The notes below the pieces were generated by a model, which was not told the DNA's origin, made no database searches, and worked only from the letters and a program-made list of their open reading frames with translations. Shown here piece by piece: positions 17,790 through 26,567 of a stretch of 64,000 nucleotides of DNA (within the stretch, counting starts at the first letter, position 1; the number at the start of each line of letters is the position of its first letter). The DNA is from an uncultured Oscillospiraceae bacterium (lineage in GTDB: Bacteria; Bacillota; Clostridia; Oscillospirales; Oscillospiraceae): assembly GCA_949878425.1 (NCBI GenBank), contig CATLAL010000004.1, positions 62,001 through 126,000 of the forward strand. The letters run 5' to 3'. Position numbers and translations under genes: made by a program.

Positions 17790-18452
17790 ATGAAAACTGA
17801 GATTGTCTGCTGTGAAACGATCAGAAACGAGCTCTGCGCCGCCATGGAGAGCAGCGGCGCGCGCTACCCGGTCCACTGGCTCCCCGCGGGGCTCCACAAC
17901 GTGCCGAAGGACCTTCACAGAACCCTTCAGACAATTTTTGACCAGATCTCCTGCGGCCGGCTCCTTCTGGCCATGGGCCTCTGCGGGAACGCGATATCCG
18001 GTGCCTGGACGCGGGACTTTGAGCTGATCCTTCCCCGGGCGGACGACTGCATCTCCCTGCTCCTGGGGCAGGAGCGCCGCCTGGCCCTAGGCCGGGAGAA
18101 GCCGACCTACTACCTGACCAAGGGCTGGCTGGACGGGGAGCGGAATATCTGGGCGGAGTACCAGTACGCCATTGAAAAGTACGGTCCAAAGCGGGGAAAA
18201 ATGATCAACGACATCATGTACGCCCACTACCGCAGGCTGGGCGTTGTGGATACAGGGGGATACCAGCTCTCGGAGATTGAGCCGCTGACCCATCAGATTG
18301 CCGATACGCTGGGGCTGGAGCACGAGATTTTCCCAGCCGGCGTGGAGCACATCTGCCGCCTTCTGACCGGCCCCTGGCCGGATGATCTCTACTACCGCTT
18401 TCCGCCCCAGACGCGCATACAGATTTACGCGCCCAACGCCAATTTACAGTAG
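17790..18452 (+). CDS. DUF1638 family protein
   Basis: A 220-residue soluble protein that starts after AGGAGGAGTAAAAGCG; an upstream in-frame ATG lacks a ribosome-binding site. Features of DUF1638 are plain: LPAGLHNVPKDL, LLLAMGLCGNAISG, LPRADDCISLLLG and PTYYLTKGWLDGER. The biochemical function is unknown. Genes of this family are often found beside corrinoid methyltransferase genes, which fits here, and a protective or cofactor-related role is conceivable. Its 3' end overlaps the convergent EamA gene by nine bases. Confidence 0.88.
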   Translation: MKTEIVCCETIRNELCAAMESSGARYPVHWLPAGLHNVPKDLHRTLQTIFDQISCGRLLLAMGLCGNAISGAWTRDFELILPRADDCISLLLGQERRLALGREKPTYYLTKGWLDGERNIWAEYQYAIEKYGPKRGKMINDIMYAHYRRLGVVDTGGYQLSEIEPLTHQIADTLGLEHEIFPAGVEHICRLLTGPWPDDLYYRFPPQTRIQIYAPNANLQ

Positions 18453-19340
18453 GGGGAGCCGCTGCCGGCGGAGGAAGGAGAACTTGGTTTCGCTGCACAC
18501 CACCGCCCCAAAGATGAGGCAGAATCCCAGGGCCATCTGGACGTTCACCTGATCCCCGGCAAAGAGCACCGAGCAGAGCACCCCGAACACCGATTCCAGG
18601 GACAATATCACCGACGCGGAGGCCGGATCGGACCACACTTGCCCCACGTTCTGGAACAGCAGGGCCACCGTGGTGGCCATCACGCCCAGGTAGGCCAGAG
18701 GGCCCAGCACCTCCGGCCGGGCCAGCTGCGCGGCGGGGAAGGTCTCGGTAAGCGCTCCGCCGGTCCACGCGAAGAGGCCGGCAAAGGCGAACTGGAGCAC
18801 CGTCAGCAGGGAGATGTCCCGGTTTGGCGAGACCTTGGCCACGGCTACAATGTGGGCCGCGTAGAATACCGCGCAGGCTAGAGTGAGGGCGTCTCCCAGG
18901 TTCACCGATAGATCTCCCTTGAGGCTTACCAGCCCCACCCCGCCCACGCACAGAACCGCCGCCAGGAGGTTGTACCGGTCCGGGCGTATTCCGGCGAAAA
19001 TCCAGTACAGAAAGGGGACCAGTACGCAGTAAATGGAGGTGAGGAAGGCGTTTTTGGAGGGAGTCGTAAGCGCCAGACCATAGGTCTGGATGGAGTAGGC
19101 CAGGTAGAGAAAGGCGCCGGTCAGGACCCCCGGCCACAGGTAGCCGGCGTTGAAGCACCGCCACCGCTTTCCGCACAGGAGTCCCAGCAACACCGCGCCT
19201 GTGGTGAACCGCAGGGCCAGCAGGTACTGGACCGGCAGGGCGTCCAGAGCGTTCTTCATAACAAAAAAGGAGCTGCCCCAGATAAAGGCTGCGGAAAAGA
19301 GCATGGGCTTGGCCAGTTTTTTCTTCAGTGCGTCGGACAT
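18444..19340 (-). CDS. EamA/DMT-family transporter
   Basis: A 298-residue membrane protein with about ten hydrophobic helices and two EamA repeats (AFIWGSSFFVMKNALD in the first; LGVMATTVALLFQNVGQ and SLESVFGVLCSVLFAGD in the second). Members export amino acids or other metabolites; the substrate is not evident. The start (MSDALKKK) follows AAAGGAGAATCC. The longer frame to 19490 only reads through the repeat at 19383. Confidence 0.85.
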   Translation of the reverse strand: MSDALKKKLAKPMLFSAAFIWGSSFFVMKNALDALPVQYLLALRFTTGAVLLGLLCGKRWRCFNAGYLWPGVLTGAFLYLAYSIQTYGLALTTPSKNAFLTSIYCVLVPFLYWIFAGIRPDRYNLLAAVLCVGGVGLVSLKGDLSVNLGDALTLACAVFYAAHIVAVAKVSPNRDISLLTVLQFAFAGLFAWTGGALTETFPAAQLARPEVLGPLAYLGVMATTVALLFQNVGQVWSDPASASVILSLESVFGVLCSVLFAGDQVNVQMALGFCLIFGAVVCSETKFSFLRRQRLPLL

Positions 19341-19825
19341 GGCGGATTCTCCTTTTGATCGTTTGGTATCTGCGGCGTACATGGCATACATACTTTTTCT
19401 TTGTGAACAAAGAAAAAGTATCAAAAAGAAAAGCTTTTTGCGCGAAACTACGTTTCGCTCATGGTTCAGTATTCCCGAAATGCGCGGCAATTCGTAGAGC
19501 CCCGCCGGCGCGCGTCCAAGATGGTTCTATCCCCTCCAGGGCCGGTAGGCGAAATTGGTAGATATCCATTCTATCGGTAGAAAGCTTCTCGTTCGGTGGC
19601 TTCGCCCGCTGCTCTGGAAGGGCACTCCGTAAAGTCCCCTCGTAAAACAGCAGGGGTCCGGCGTTAGGCGGCCTTTGGCCGCCCCAGCCTAAGCCGGCGG
19701 CCCCGGTGCTGCCGAATAGATCGGCCCCCCGGAGAGCGAAACTCCCCCGTCCGCCGGACATCCCTTTGAAAACCAATTTAGTGAATTTCTGAAAATTGCT
19801 TTCTCTGATTTTTCTTGCTCCGGAA
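19341..19825. repeat. Gene-free stretch with composite-repeat half and G+C-rich repeat
   Basis: No gene is seen. A left half of the composite element begins GGCATAC at 19383; its hairpin has 14-bp arms (19390-19403 and 19408-19421) and it is followed by a small GCGAAAC..GTTTCGC stem. Positions 19660-19695 are an inverted copy of 38302-38340 (GCGTTAGGCGGCC...GGCCGCCCCAGCCTAAGCC). The rest shows nothing recognisable. Confidence 0.6.
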
Positions 19826-19854
19826 TTGCAAAACAGCGGGAAAGCTGGTAGAAT
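19826..19854 (+). promoter_or_regulatory. Promoter of the HAD hydrolase gene
   Basis: TTGCAA and TAGAAT are separated by 17 bases, about 50 bases before the ATG at 19904. Confidence 0.6.
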
Positions 19855-19903
19855 AGGGGAGGGGCGACCTCTCCCCGAATTTTGGCCCATAGGAGAGCCG
19901 CGT

Positions 19904-20527
19904 ATGCTGATATTTGATCTGGACGGAACTCTCATCGACTCCAACGGCGTGTGGCTGGAGGTGGATAAAACCTTTCTCGCCCGACACGGCTACGCCTACA
20001 GCCAGGCGTACCACGACGGGGTGGCCCACTCCATTCTGCCCAACTGCGCCCTGTTTACAAAGAACTTTTTCCACATGGAGGAGTCCTGCGAGGAGATCAT
20101 GGCGGAGTGGATGGAGCTGGCCAAGGACGCCTACCACAGCGTACCGCTGAAGCCCGGCGTGCGGGCGTATCTGGACCGCTGCCGGGAGGCGGGACACCGG
20201 ATGGCGGTTTTCACCGCCTCCGTGCCGGAGCACTGCCGGACCGCCCTGGCCCGCCACGGCCTGGAGGACTGCTTTGAGCGGGTCATCTTCGCCCAGGAGC
20301 TGGGGGCGGATAAAAAGTCTGCGGCTGTATTCCGCCAGGCGGCGGAGCTGCTGGGGGTATCGCCCCGGGAGTGCGTATTTTTCGACGACTCCCTGTCCGC
20401 CTGCAAGGGGGCCAAGGCCGCCGGCATGACAGTGGTTGGGGTGCGGGACCCCTATTTCCACGGCTCGGAGGCGGACATGCGGGAGCTCTGCGACCAGTAT
20501 ATCAGCGGTTTTGAGGAGCTGCTTTAG
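19904..20527 (+). CDS. HAD-superfamily hydrolase (beta-phosphoglucomutase/phosphatase type)
   Basis: A 207-residue HAD enzyme. Motif I is FDLDGTL at residues 4-10, motif II lies in VFTAS, a lysine is in DKKS, and motif IV is FFDDSLSACKGAKAAGM. A helical cap lies between motifs I and II. It probably dephosphorylates a small metabolite; the substrate is not predictable. The ATG used is right before motif I and follows AGGAGAGCCGCGT; upstream in-frame codons fall before the promoter. Confidence 0.85.
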   Translation: MLIFDLDGTLIDSNGVWLEVDKTFLARHGYAYSQAYHDGVAHSILPNCALFTKNFFHMEESCEEIMAEWMELAKDAYHSVPLKPGVRAYLDRCREAGHRMAVFTASVPEHCRTALARHGLEDCFERVIFAQELGADKKSAAVFRQAAELLGVSPRECVFFDDSLSACKGAKAAGMTVVGVRDPYFHGSEADMRELCDQYISGFEELL

Positions 20528-20538
20528 CGGCAGGGGAG

Positions 20539-20570
20539 AGGGCCGCGCCGGTTTGGCGCGGCCCTCCTGA
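20539..20570. terminator. Bidirectional terminator between HAD gene and potD
   Basis: AGGGCCGCGCC and GGCGCGGCCCT form an 11-bp stem with a GGTTT loop between the two convergent genes. A short T-rich stretch follows on the plus side. Confidence 0.75.
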
Positions 20571-20571
20571 T

Positions 20572-21654
20572 TTATTCAATGCCCAGCTCAATCCAGAGGT
20601 CCGTGTACAGGGCCAGGGTTTCCGGCGGAAGATTCTCATAGGCCTCGCACCGGGCCAGGACCTCCGGCGGGGCGGCCATGACCTCGTAGAGCGCCGGGTC
20701 CATGGGCTCGCCGTTTTGCTCCTCGTAGTAAGAGGGATACCGCTCCAGGGCCTCCCGGTTGGGGGAGGCGTACCAGATATAGTCCATGTTGGCCAGGCAC
20801 GACTCCGTCTTGCAGATGAAGTTGATCCACGCCTCTGCCTCCTCCTTGTGCTCCGCGTCCTTGAGCACGCACATGGCGTCCACGAACCAGTTGCTGCCCT
20901 CCTTGGGCACCACGTAGCGTAGATCCGGGTTGTTGCTGTACATGGTGAGGAAGTCGCCGGCGTAGTAGGTGCAGATAGTGGTCTCCCCGGCTTCCATCTT
21001 GTCATAGAGCTGGTCCATGAAAAAGCCCTGATACATATTCTGGCTTTTTGCACTGCTGAGGAGCTGGCAGGCCTCCCGGATCTCCGCCTCGTCGGTGGTG
21101 TTCACCGAGTAGCCCAGGTACAGCAGGGCCGCGCCGATGGCGTCCCGGGGGTTGCCGATCATGCCGATCTGCCCGCCGTACTTGCCGCTGAAGAGGACGC
21201 CCCAGCTGTCGATCTCCTCCTCCACAAGGGAGGAGTTGTAGATAATGCCCAGGGTGCCCCAGGTGTAGGGAACCGTGTACTTGTTCTCAGGGTCGTAGCT
21301 CAGATTTTTATACTGATCGTCGATAAGGGAGAAATTGGGGATATTGTCGTAGTCCAGCTCCGCCAGCATCCCCTCCTCAATCATCTGCCCGATCATGTAG
21401 TCGCTGGGCACGATGACGTCGTAGTCCGCGCCGCCCTGCTTGATGAGGGCGTACATGGTCTCGTTGCTCTCCGCGGTCTGGTAGTTGACCGTGATGCCGG
21501 TCTCCTCCTCAAACTGCTCGATGAGGTCCGGGTCAATGTTCTCCCCCCATCCGCATACGTTGACAACGCGTTCGCCGCCCCCGCCGCCGCACCCGGCCAG
21601 ACAGAGAGCCGCGCTCATCATGAGCGCCAACAGCATGGCAACAGTCTTTTTCAA
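20572..21654 (-). CDS. potD: Spermidine/putrescine ABC transporter substrate-binding lipoprotein
   Basis: A 360-residue lipoprotein with a signal peptide ending in the lipobox LAGC, then a type II periplasmic-binding fold typical of PotD/PotF (VNVCGWGENIDPDLIEQFE, DVIVPSDYMIGQM, PYTWGTLGIIYNSS, GDFLTMY). It captures polyamines for PotABC. The start is read as TTG after GGAGGAATCGAGCA; the ATG 13 codons upstream has no ribosome-binding site and lies in the leader. Unlike the usual tight spacing, a 188-bp composite element separates it from potC. Confidence 0.92.
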   Translation of the reverse strand: MKKTVAMLLALMMSAALCLAGCGGGGGERVVNVCGWGENIDPDLIEQFEEETGITVNYQTAESNETMYALIKQGGADYDVIVPSDYMIGQMIEEGMLAELDYDNIPNFSLIDDQYKNLSYDPENKYTVPYTWGTLGIIYNSSLVEEEIDSWGVLFSGKYGGQIGMIGNPRDAIGAALLYLGYSVNTTDEAEIREACQLLSSAKSQNMYQGFFMDQLYDKMEAGETTICTYYAGDFLTMYSNNPDLRYVVPKEGSNWFVDAMCVLKDAEHKEEAEAWINFICKTESCLANMDYIWYASPNREALERYPSYYEEQNGEPMDPALYEVMAAPPEVLARCEAYENLPPETLALYTDLWIELGIE

Positions 21655-21684
21655 TGCTCGATTCCTCCAGAAAAAATAATATAA

Positions 21685-21872
21685 GGCATACATTCTTTTC
21701 TTGAAAGAAAAGAATCAAAAGAACTTTAACGGTATCAGATTGGCTGCTGGAGCGTACCGTATCTTCTGAAGAGCCAGGATTCGAAAAACCTTGTCAAACA
21801 AAAGCAAAACAAAGTTTTGCGCTAAAATTCTTTTTTGATTCTTTTTTCTTTTAAGAAAAAAGAATGGATACC
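21685..21872. repeat. Complete composite repeat element inside the pot operon
   Basis: Bounded by GGCATAC at the left and an inverted copy ending GGATACC at the right. Each end holds its own hairpin: ATTCTTTTCTT arms at 21692-21715 and 13-bp arms at 21838-21865. The inner sides read AATCAAAAGAAC and its inverted counterpart. The element lies between potC and potD in the same transcript. Confidence 0.8.
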
Positions 21873-21884
21873 CAGTGGATACCG

Positions 21885-22751
21885 CTACAATTTCCGCTCC
21901 TCCAGCGCTTTCTCCTGCCGGGCCTCCCGGACGTTGACCACGATGAGCAGGGTGAGCACCGTGACAAACAGCAGGGAGGAGATGGCGTTGATCTTGGGGC
22001 TGATGCGCCGTTTGGTCATGCCGTAGACCACCATGGCCAGGGTGGAGGTGGCGGAGCCGGCGGTAAAGTAGGAGATGACGAAGTCATCCACGCTCATGGT
22101 GAAGGCGATGAGGGCGCCGGAGACGATGCCAGGCTTGATCTCCGGCAGCACCACCTTCCAAAAGGCCTGCATCCAGGTACAGCCCAGGTCCTGGGCCGCG
22201 TCGATGAGGTTTTTGTCCATCTGGCGCAGCTTGGGCATGACGTTCAGGATGACATAGGGGATATCAAAGGTGAGGTGGGCGATGAGCAGGGTGCCGAAGC
22301 CCATGTGGAGCCGGGTGGGCAGGTGGACGAGGCCCTGGAGGCTGTTGAACCACCGGGTGAAATCCCCCCATCCGGCGAAGAAGGCCACAAAGAGTAGGCA
22401 CAGGCTCACGCCAGTGACGATGTCCGCGTTGGTCATGGGAATGTTGTTCACCGTCAAAATAGGCCCCCGCCACCGCTTCTTCATGTTAAAGAAGCCCACG
22501 GCGGCCATGGTCCCCGCCACAGTGGCGATGGCCGTGGCCAGCAGGGACACCAGCAGGGTGGTCCACAGGGCGCTCATAATGGCCCGGTCCTGGAGCAGCT
22601 CCACGTACCAGCGCAGGGTGAAGCCCTGCCAGACGGTGCGGCTCTGGGAGTCGTTGAAGGAAAAGACGATGAGTACGAAAATCGGCGCGTAGAGGAAGAG
22701 GAACACCAGCGCCATGAGTACCCGGTTCAGCCGGGAGGGCTTTGCGCTCAT
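21885..22751 (-). CDS. potC: Spermidine/putrescine ABC transporter permease
   Basis: A 288-residue inner-membrane permease with six predicted helices and the conserved EAA loop DAAQDLGCTWMQAFWKVVLP. It pairs with PotB to form the channel. Its ATG overlaps the potB stop (ATGA). Length and sequence are those expected for PotC. Confidence 0.93.
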   Translation of the reverse strand: MSAKPSRLNRVLMALVFLFLYAPIFVLIVFSFNDSQSRTVWQGFTLRWYVELLQDRAIMSALWTTLLVSLLATAIATVAGTMAAVGFFNMKKRWRGPILTVNNIPMTNADIVTGVSLCLLFVAFFAGWGDFTRWFNSLQGLVHLPTRLHMGFGTLLIAHLTFDIPYVILNVMPKLRQMDKNLIDAAQDLGCTWMQAFWKVVLPEIKPGIVSGALIAFTMSVDDFVISYFTAGSATSTLAMVVYGMTKRRISPKINAISSLLFVTVLTLLIVVNVREARQEKALEERKL

Positions 22752-23602
22752 AGCATCACCGCCTGTTCCTCGCCCTCGCCGAAGCGGTTCATGACGGCCA
22801 TGCACACCACCACCACCACCATCATCACAAGGGCGATGGCGGAGCCCAGGTGGGGGTTGTAGGCCGTGCCCACGAACTGGGTCTCGATGAGGTCGCCCAG
22901 AAGAAGCTCGTTGCTGCCGCCCAGCAGCTTGGAGATGGCGAAGGTGGACACCGACGGCACGAACACCATGGTGACTCCGGAGAGCACCCCGGGGAGGCTC
23001 AGCGGCAGGATCACCTTCCGGAACACCCGGGCGGAGCCGGCCCCCAGGTCCCTGGCCGCCTCAAGGAGGCTGGCGTCCATCTTCTCGATCACCGAGTAGA
23101 TGGGCAGGATCATAAAGGGCAGGTAGTTGTACACCATGCCAAGCACCACCGCCCCCTGGGTGTTAATCATGGGGAAGTACTCCAGATTGGCGCCGGTGAG
23201 GGCGTTGATGAGCCGGAAGAGGCCGATGGCGGAAAAAAGCCGGTTCAGCAGCCCCGTGTTCTCCAGAATGGACATCCAGGAATAGGTCCGCAGCAGGAAG
23301 TTCATCCACATGGGCAGCATGATGAGCATCATGGCCACCCGCTGGAACCGCTGGCTCTCCCGGGAGATCATATAGGCCACCGGATAGCCGATGAGCAGGC
23401 AGATGAGGGTGGCGGCAAGGGCCAGCTTAAAGGACCGGGCGAACACCACCGCGTAGGCGCCCATGCGGGAGAAGTTCTCCAGAGTGAAGCCGCCGGCGGC
23501 GGAGGAGAAGGCGTAGAGGACCACCATCACAATGGGGGCCACCACGAAGAGGGCCAGCCAGCCCACGTAGGGGACCGCGAACAGCGCGCGCCTATTCTTC
23601 AT
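22748..23602 (-). CDS. potB: Spermidine/putrescine ABC transporter permease
   Basis: A 284-residue permease with six helices and the EAA motif [20 protein letters not shown]. The start MKNRRALF overlaps the end of potA by 11 bases; longer frames run back through potA and are rejected. It forms the transport channel with PotC. Confidence 0.93.
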   Translation of the reverse strand: MKNRRALFAVPYVGWLALFVVAPIVMVVLYAFSSAAGGFTLENFSRMGAYAVVFARSFKLALAATLICLLIGYPVAYMISRESQRFQRVAMMLIMLPMWMNFLLRTYSWMSILENTGLLNRLFSAIGLFRLINALTGANLEYFPMINTQGAVVLGMVYNYLPFMILPIYSVIEKMDASLLEAARDLGAGSARVFRKVILPLSLPGVLSGVTMVFVPSVSTFAISKLLGGSNELLLGDLIETQFVGTAYNPHLGSAIALVMMVVVVVCMAVMNRFGEGEEQAVML

Positions 23603-24743
23603 CGCCGGACCCCTCCTCCGCGCCGTCCATCTCCTCGTACTCCTCGGAGTAGGAGCTGTAGTCGCCGAACATGCCGGAGTACTCGCTCTTGCGCATGATG
23701 TGGATGTCATCCGGATTGAGGACAATGCCGATGGTCTCCCCCTCCGGGTGGTAGTCCGTGGTTTGGATGAGCCACTTGAAGCCCTTGAAGTCCACGATGG
23801 TGTCGTAGTGGACGCCCTTGAAAGTGACGGCTGTCACCGTCCCCCGCAGCTGGCCCTTCTCCACGGGCACGATGTCGATGTCCTCGGGCCGAATCACTAC
23901 GTCCACCGGCTCCATGGGGGCAAAGCCGCTGTCCAGACACTTGAACTTCCGGTTGAAGAACTCCACCACGTAGTCCTCATGCATGATGCCGTCGAGAATA
24001 TTGCTCTCCCCGATGAAGTCCGCCACAAAGGCGTTCTTGGGCTCGTTGTACACGTCCTCCGGGGTGCCGATCTGCTGGATCCTGCCCTGGTCCATGACGA
24101 CGATGGTGTCGCTCATGGCCAGCGCCTCCTCCTGGTCGTGGGTGACGTAGATAAACGTGATGCCCAGCTGCTGCTGGATCCGCTTGAGCTCGCTCTGCAT
24201 GTCCTTGCGCAGGCGCAGATCCAGAGCGCCCAGAGGCTCGTCCAGCAGCAGCACCTTGGGCCGGTTCACCAGGGCCCGGGCGATAGCCACCCGCTGCTGC
24301 TGGCCACCGGAGAGCCCGGTGATGCGCCGGTGCTCAAAGCCCTTGAGGCTGACCACCTCCAGCATTTCCAGTACCCGCTGGCGGATCTCCGGCTCCGGGA
24401 GTTTGATTTTTCTGCCCCCCTCCCTCCTGGGGACCCGCAGGCCAAAGGCCACGTTCTCAAACACGTTCAGGTGGGGAAAGAGAGCGTAGCGCTGAAAGAC
24501 GGTGTTGACCTGCCGCAAATTGGGGGGAATATCATTCATCCTCACATCATCGAACAGCACTTCTCCCGAAGTGGGCGTCAAAAAGCCGCCAATGATGCGC
24601 AAGGTGGTGGTCTTGCCGCAGCCACTGGGTCCGAGTAATGTGAGGAACTCACTGTCATTAAAATATAGATTGATGTGATCGAGAACCAGCTCGCCGTCAA
24701 ACGCCATGCAGCAATCTACAAGGCGAATCAACTTTTTGGACAT
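23592..24743 (-). CDS. potA: Spermidine/putrescine ABC transporter ATP-binding protein
   Basis: A 383-residue ATPase. Walker A is GPSGCGKTT (39-47), the signature is LSGGQQQR (144-151), and Walker B is VLLLDEP (164-170), with the switch THD later. The C-terminal TOBE region (IRPEDIDIV) is followed by an unusual acidic tail rich in E, S and Y. The start MSKKL follows GGGGAGG; an ATG eight codons upstream has no ribosome-binding site. It is the first gene of the pot operon, downstream of a hairpin-rich leader. Confidence 0.93.
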   Translation of the reverse strand: MSKKLIRLVDCCMAFDGELVLDHINLYFNDSEFLTLLGPSGCGKTTTLRIIGGFLTPTSGEVLFDDVRMNDIPPNLRQVNTVFQRYALFPHLNVFENVAFGLRVPRREGGRKIKLPEPEIRQRVLEMLEVVSLKGFEHRRITGLSGGQQQRVAIARALVNRPKVLLLDEPLGALDLRLRKDMQSELKRIQQQLGITFIYVTHDQEEALAMSDTIVVMDQGRIQQIGTPEDVYNEPKNAFVADFIGESNILDGIMHEDYVVEFFNRKFKCLDSGFAPMEPVDVVIRPEDIDIVPVEKGQLRGTVTAVTFKGVHYDTIVDFKGFKWLIQTTDYHPEGETIGIVLNPDDIHIMRKSEYSGMFGDYSSYSEEYEEMDGAEEGSGDEE

Positions 24744-24771
24744 TATCCTCCCCCGTCCTTTTTCCATAGAG

Positions 24772-24847
24772 TATACCCCGCCCCGGCGGGGTATAGAAAA
24801 ATTGCTTGCTTTCCCCTGAGCATTTTCCTCCGGGGAAAGCAGGCAAA
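24772..24847 (-). promoter_or_regulatory. Hairpin leader of the pot operon (possible attenuator)
   Basis: Two stems lie between the promoter and potA. The first (24846-24800) pairs TTGCCTGCTTTCCCC with GGGGAAAGCAAGCAA, one mismatch, and is followed by TTTTT, the form of a rho-independent terminator. The second (24795-24772) pairs TATACCCCG with CGGGGTATA around CCGGGG, just before the potA ribosome-binding site. The first stem starts almost at the predicted transcription start. Confidence 0.65.
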
Positions 24848-24850
24848 GTA

Positions 24851-24879
24851 ACTATAGCTTTTTTGTGTCGAATTGTCAA
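24851..24879 (-). promoter_or_regulatory. Sigma-A promoter of potABCD
   Basis: Minus strand: TTGACA, 17 bases, TATAGT. It lies between the unrelated upstream gene at 24936 and potA. Confidence 0.85.
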
Positions 24880-24935
24880 TAATAAAAGGCCCAGTATTGA
24901 AAATTTTTCTGTTCCCAGGGGCTGGGAGGAGGCGC

Positions 24936-25649
24936 TCAGCCGGTTTGGAGGAACCGGAAGGGGTCGGCCAGGCCGGGCCAGAGTTCCCCCGCCCGGCGGG
25001 TGAGGGCCCTGGCGTGAATCCGGTCGTGCCACAGAAACCGCCGGAGCACCTTCCGCAGGCTCCAGAGCTCCCCATAGCTGCCGTCAAAGACCGGGTTTCC
25101 CAGGAAATTCTTCCGCTCCTCCAGCCGGGAAAAGCCCTCCTCCCGGCAGCGGAGGATGTCGGGGCCGTTGGGGGCCTCCACCCCGATCTCGCCAAAGTAA
25201 TAGCTGTTGACGTTCTTCGAGTGCTGGTACATCTCCTCCGCCGTGGAGGGGACGGGGCCGTAGAAGCTCTCCCGGGCGGGGGAGAGGGGCCGGTCCTTCT
25301 CCGGCACGGCCCCGTAGAGGGCGAGAAAATCGGCCGCGGACCGCAGGCACAGCGCCCGCAGAGCCTCGTACTCCGCCCGGTCCAGGGGCGCTCGCTCCCT
25401 GTCAAAGAGCACATCGCTGTCCGCATCCTCCACGTGGAGCTCACTGCGCTTCTCCTGGACGATCCGGACGGCGCACCGGGGGGCGTCCGTGCCGTCCCGC
25501 CAGCGGAGGTAGGCGGCCAGCTCCCGGTCCCACTTGCCCATGGCCTCCGCCAGGGAGGCCCCCCGAACGTAGGCGCCGGGGAAATTTTCCGCGTAGAGCA
25601 AAAATCCCTTGCCATTGGTCTCTAAAACCGCCCTGACTTCCTGTTCCAT
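24936..25649 (-). CDS. Hypothetical protein with DinB-like C-terminal half
   Basis: A soluble 237-residue protein that I do not recognise with certainty. The first 50 residues (VLETNGKGFLLYAENFPGAY) look like a HicB-type fold. The C-terminal part (LWSLRKVLRRFLWHDRIHAR) resembles the last helix of DinB/YfiT-like four-helix bundles, where histidines bind metal. The start MEQEV is chosen because the frame upstream runs into a repeat. No operon partner is clear. Confidence 0.65.
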   Translation of the reverse strand: MEQEVRAVLETNGKGFLLYAENFPGAYVRGASLAEAMGKWDRELAAYLRWRDGTDAPRCAVRIVQEKRSELHVEDADSDVLFDRERAPLDRAEYEALRALCLRSAADFLALYGAVPEKDRPLSPARESFYGPVPSTAEEMYQHSKNVNSYYFGEIGVEAPNGPDILRCREEGFSRLEERKNFLGNPVFDGSYGELWSLRKVLRRFLWHDRIHARALTRRAGELWPGLADPFRFLQTG

Positions 25650-25664
25650 ATGAGCCCTCCTGTT

Positions 25665-25775
25665 TTGACAGCGCGAAACACGGTTTCGCGCCAAAAGCTA
25701 TTCTTTTGACACTTTTCTTTGTTCATAAAGAAAAGTATGTGTGCTTCAAAGTATGTGCGCCTAAAAAATGTGCGC
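25665..25775. repeat. Right half of a composite repeat with a duplicated end
   Basis: A GCGCGAAAC..GTTTCGCGC stem (25669-25692) is followed by the hairpin CTTTTCTTTGTTCATAAAGAAAAG and GTATGTGTGC. The end motif is then repeated twice (GTATGTGCGCCTA and ATGTGCGCCTA) up to the stop codon of the next gene. Confidence 0.65.
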
Positions 25776-26561
25776 CTACCTGCCGGCTCCCTCCGGCAGC
25801 TGCTCCGTGCCGGCCAGGAAGCAGGCCTCGTCCTGGAACTCGGTCATGGTGTCCCAGTAGCGCTTAGGCATTTTGGACATACGCAGCTTGGGGTTGCGGC
25901 GGGCTTCGATCTCGATGGTGTCATAGAACCGCTTCCAGAGCCGCCGGTACTGGGCCTCCGCCGCCGAGGGGGCGGCCATTTGGAAGGACTCCAGGGGCAC
26001 AATGGCCCACTGGCCCGGACGGTGGACCAGGGCCTCCCGGTGGGTGCGGTCGTAGAGCAGGAACACCTCGTTGTACATCCGGTCGCAGAAGTGGGGCCGC
26101 AGCAGGGGCAGCACCCGGTTTTTGGGCCGGATCTCCCCGGCGAGAGTCCCCTCAAACTCGGAGAAACGCACAAAGCCCCGGAGCAGGTGGACCTCCCCGT
26201 CCAGATGGCGCACCGCCTTCAGCACCGGCAGCACCGCCTCGTGGCTGAGCTGGCGCAGCAGAGGCTGGCCGATGTCGTAAAGGGCCCGGATAAACGTATA
26301 GAGCAGCCGCTCCCGCTCCGGCGCACAGGTGAGAAAGCCCTTGACCGCCAGCTCCCTGGCGTAGGGGTCGATCTTTCCCAGGCTCGCCAGCACCCGCTGG
26401 GCATGGCTGTGGTCCGTGCCCACCGATCGGGAGGGGAACAGGGAGCCGGCCAGGTGGTCCGGGTCCTGAAACTGGATGGGGTATTCCTGATAGACATAGC
26501 TGTCAAACACGCAGCACAAAAACCCCTCAAAGGTGCCGTCGTAGCGGTAAATTGCCTCCAT
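25776..26561 (-). CDS. TIGR03915-type putative DNA metabolism protein
   Basis: A 261-residue protein beginning IYRYDGTFEGFLCCVFDSY and ending in a segment with RFYDTIEIEARRNPKLRMSKMPKRYW, as in the TIGR03915 family, which is always or nearly always encoded beside a radical SAM partner (TIGR03916). The C-terminal YWDTMTEF region is characteristic. The molecular role is unproven and is usually described as DNA repair or modification. The radical SAM gene is upstream in the same direction, but here a gene remnant lies between them and the usual tight coupling is lost. Confidence 0.85.
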   Translation of the reverse strand: MEAIYRYDGTFEGFLCCVFDSYVYQEYPIQFQDPDHLAGSLFPSRSVGTDHSHAQRVLASLGKIDPYARELAVKGFLTCAPERERLLYTFIRALYDIGQPLLRQLSHEAVLPVLKAVRHLDGEVHLLRGFVRFSEFEGTLAGEIRPKNRVLPLLRPHFCDRMYNEVFLLYDRTHREALVHRPGQWAIVPLESFQMAAPSAAEAQYRRLWKRFYDTIEIEARRNPKLRMSKMPKRYWDTMTEFQDEACFLAGTEQLPEGAGR

Positions 26562-26567
26562 AGCGAA

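Noticed and set aside
19341..19490. N-terminal extension of the EamA transporter
   Set aside because: The extra 50 codons read through the composite repeat hairpin; the start at 19340 has its own ribosome-binding site.
19545..19620. tRNA-Leu-like start (GGCGAAATTGGTAGA)
   Set aside because: The acceptor ends do not pair and no T-arm GTTCGA sequence follows at the right distance; at most a chance match or old fragment.
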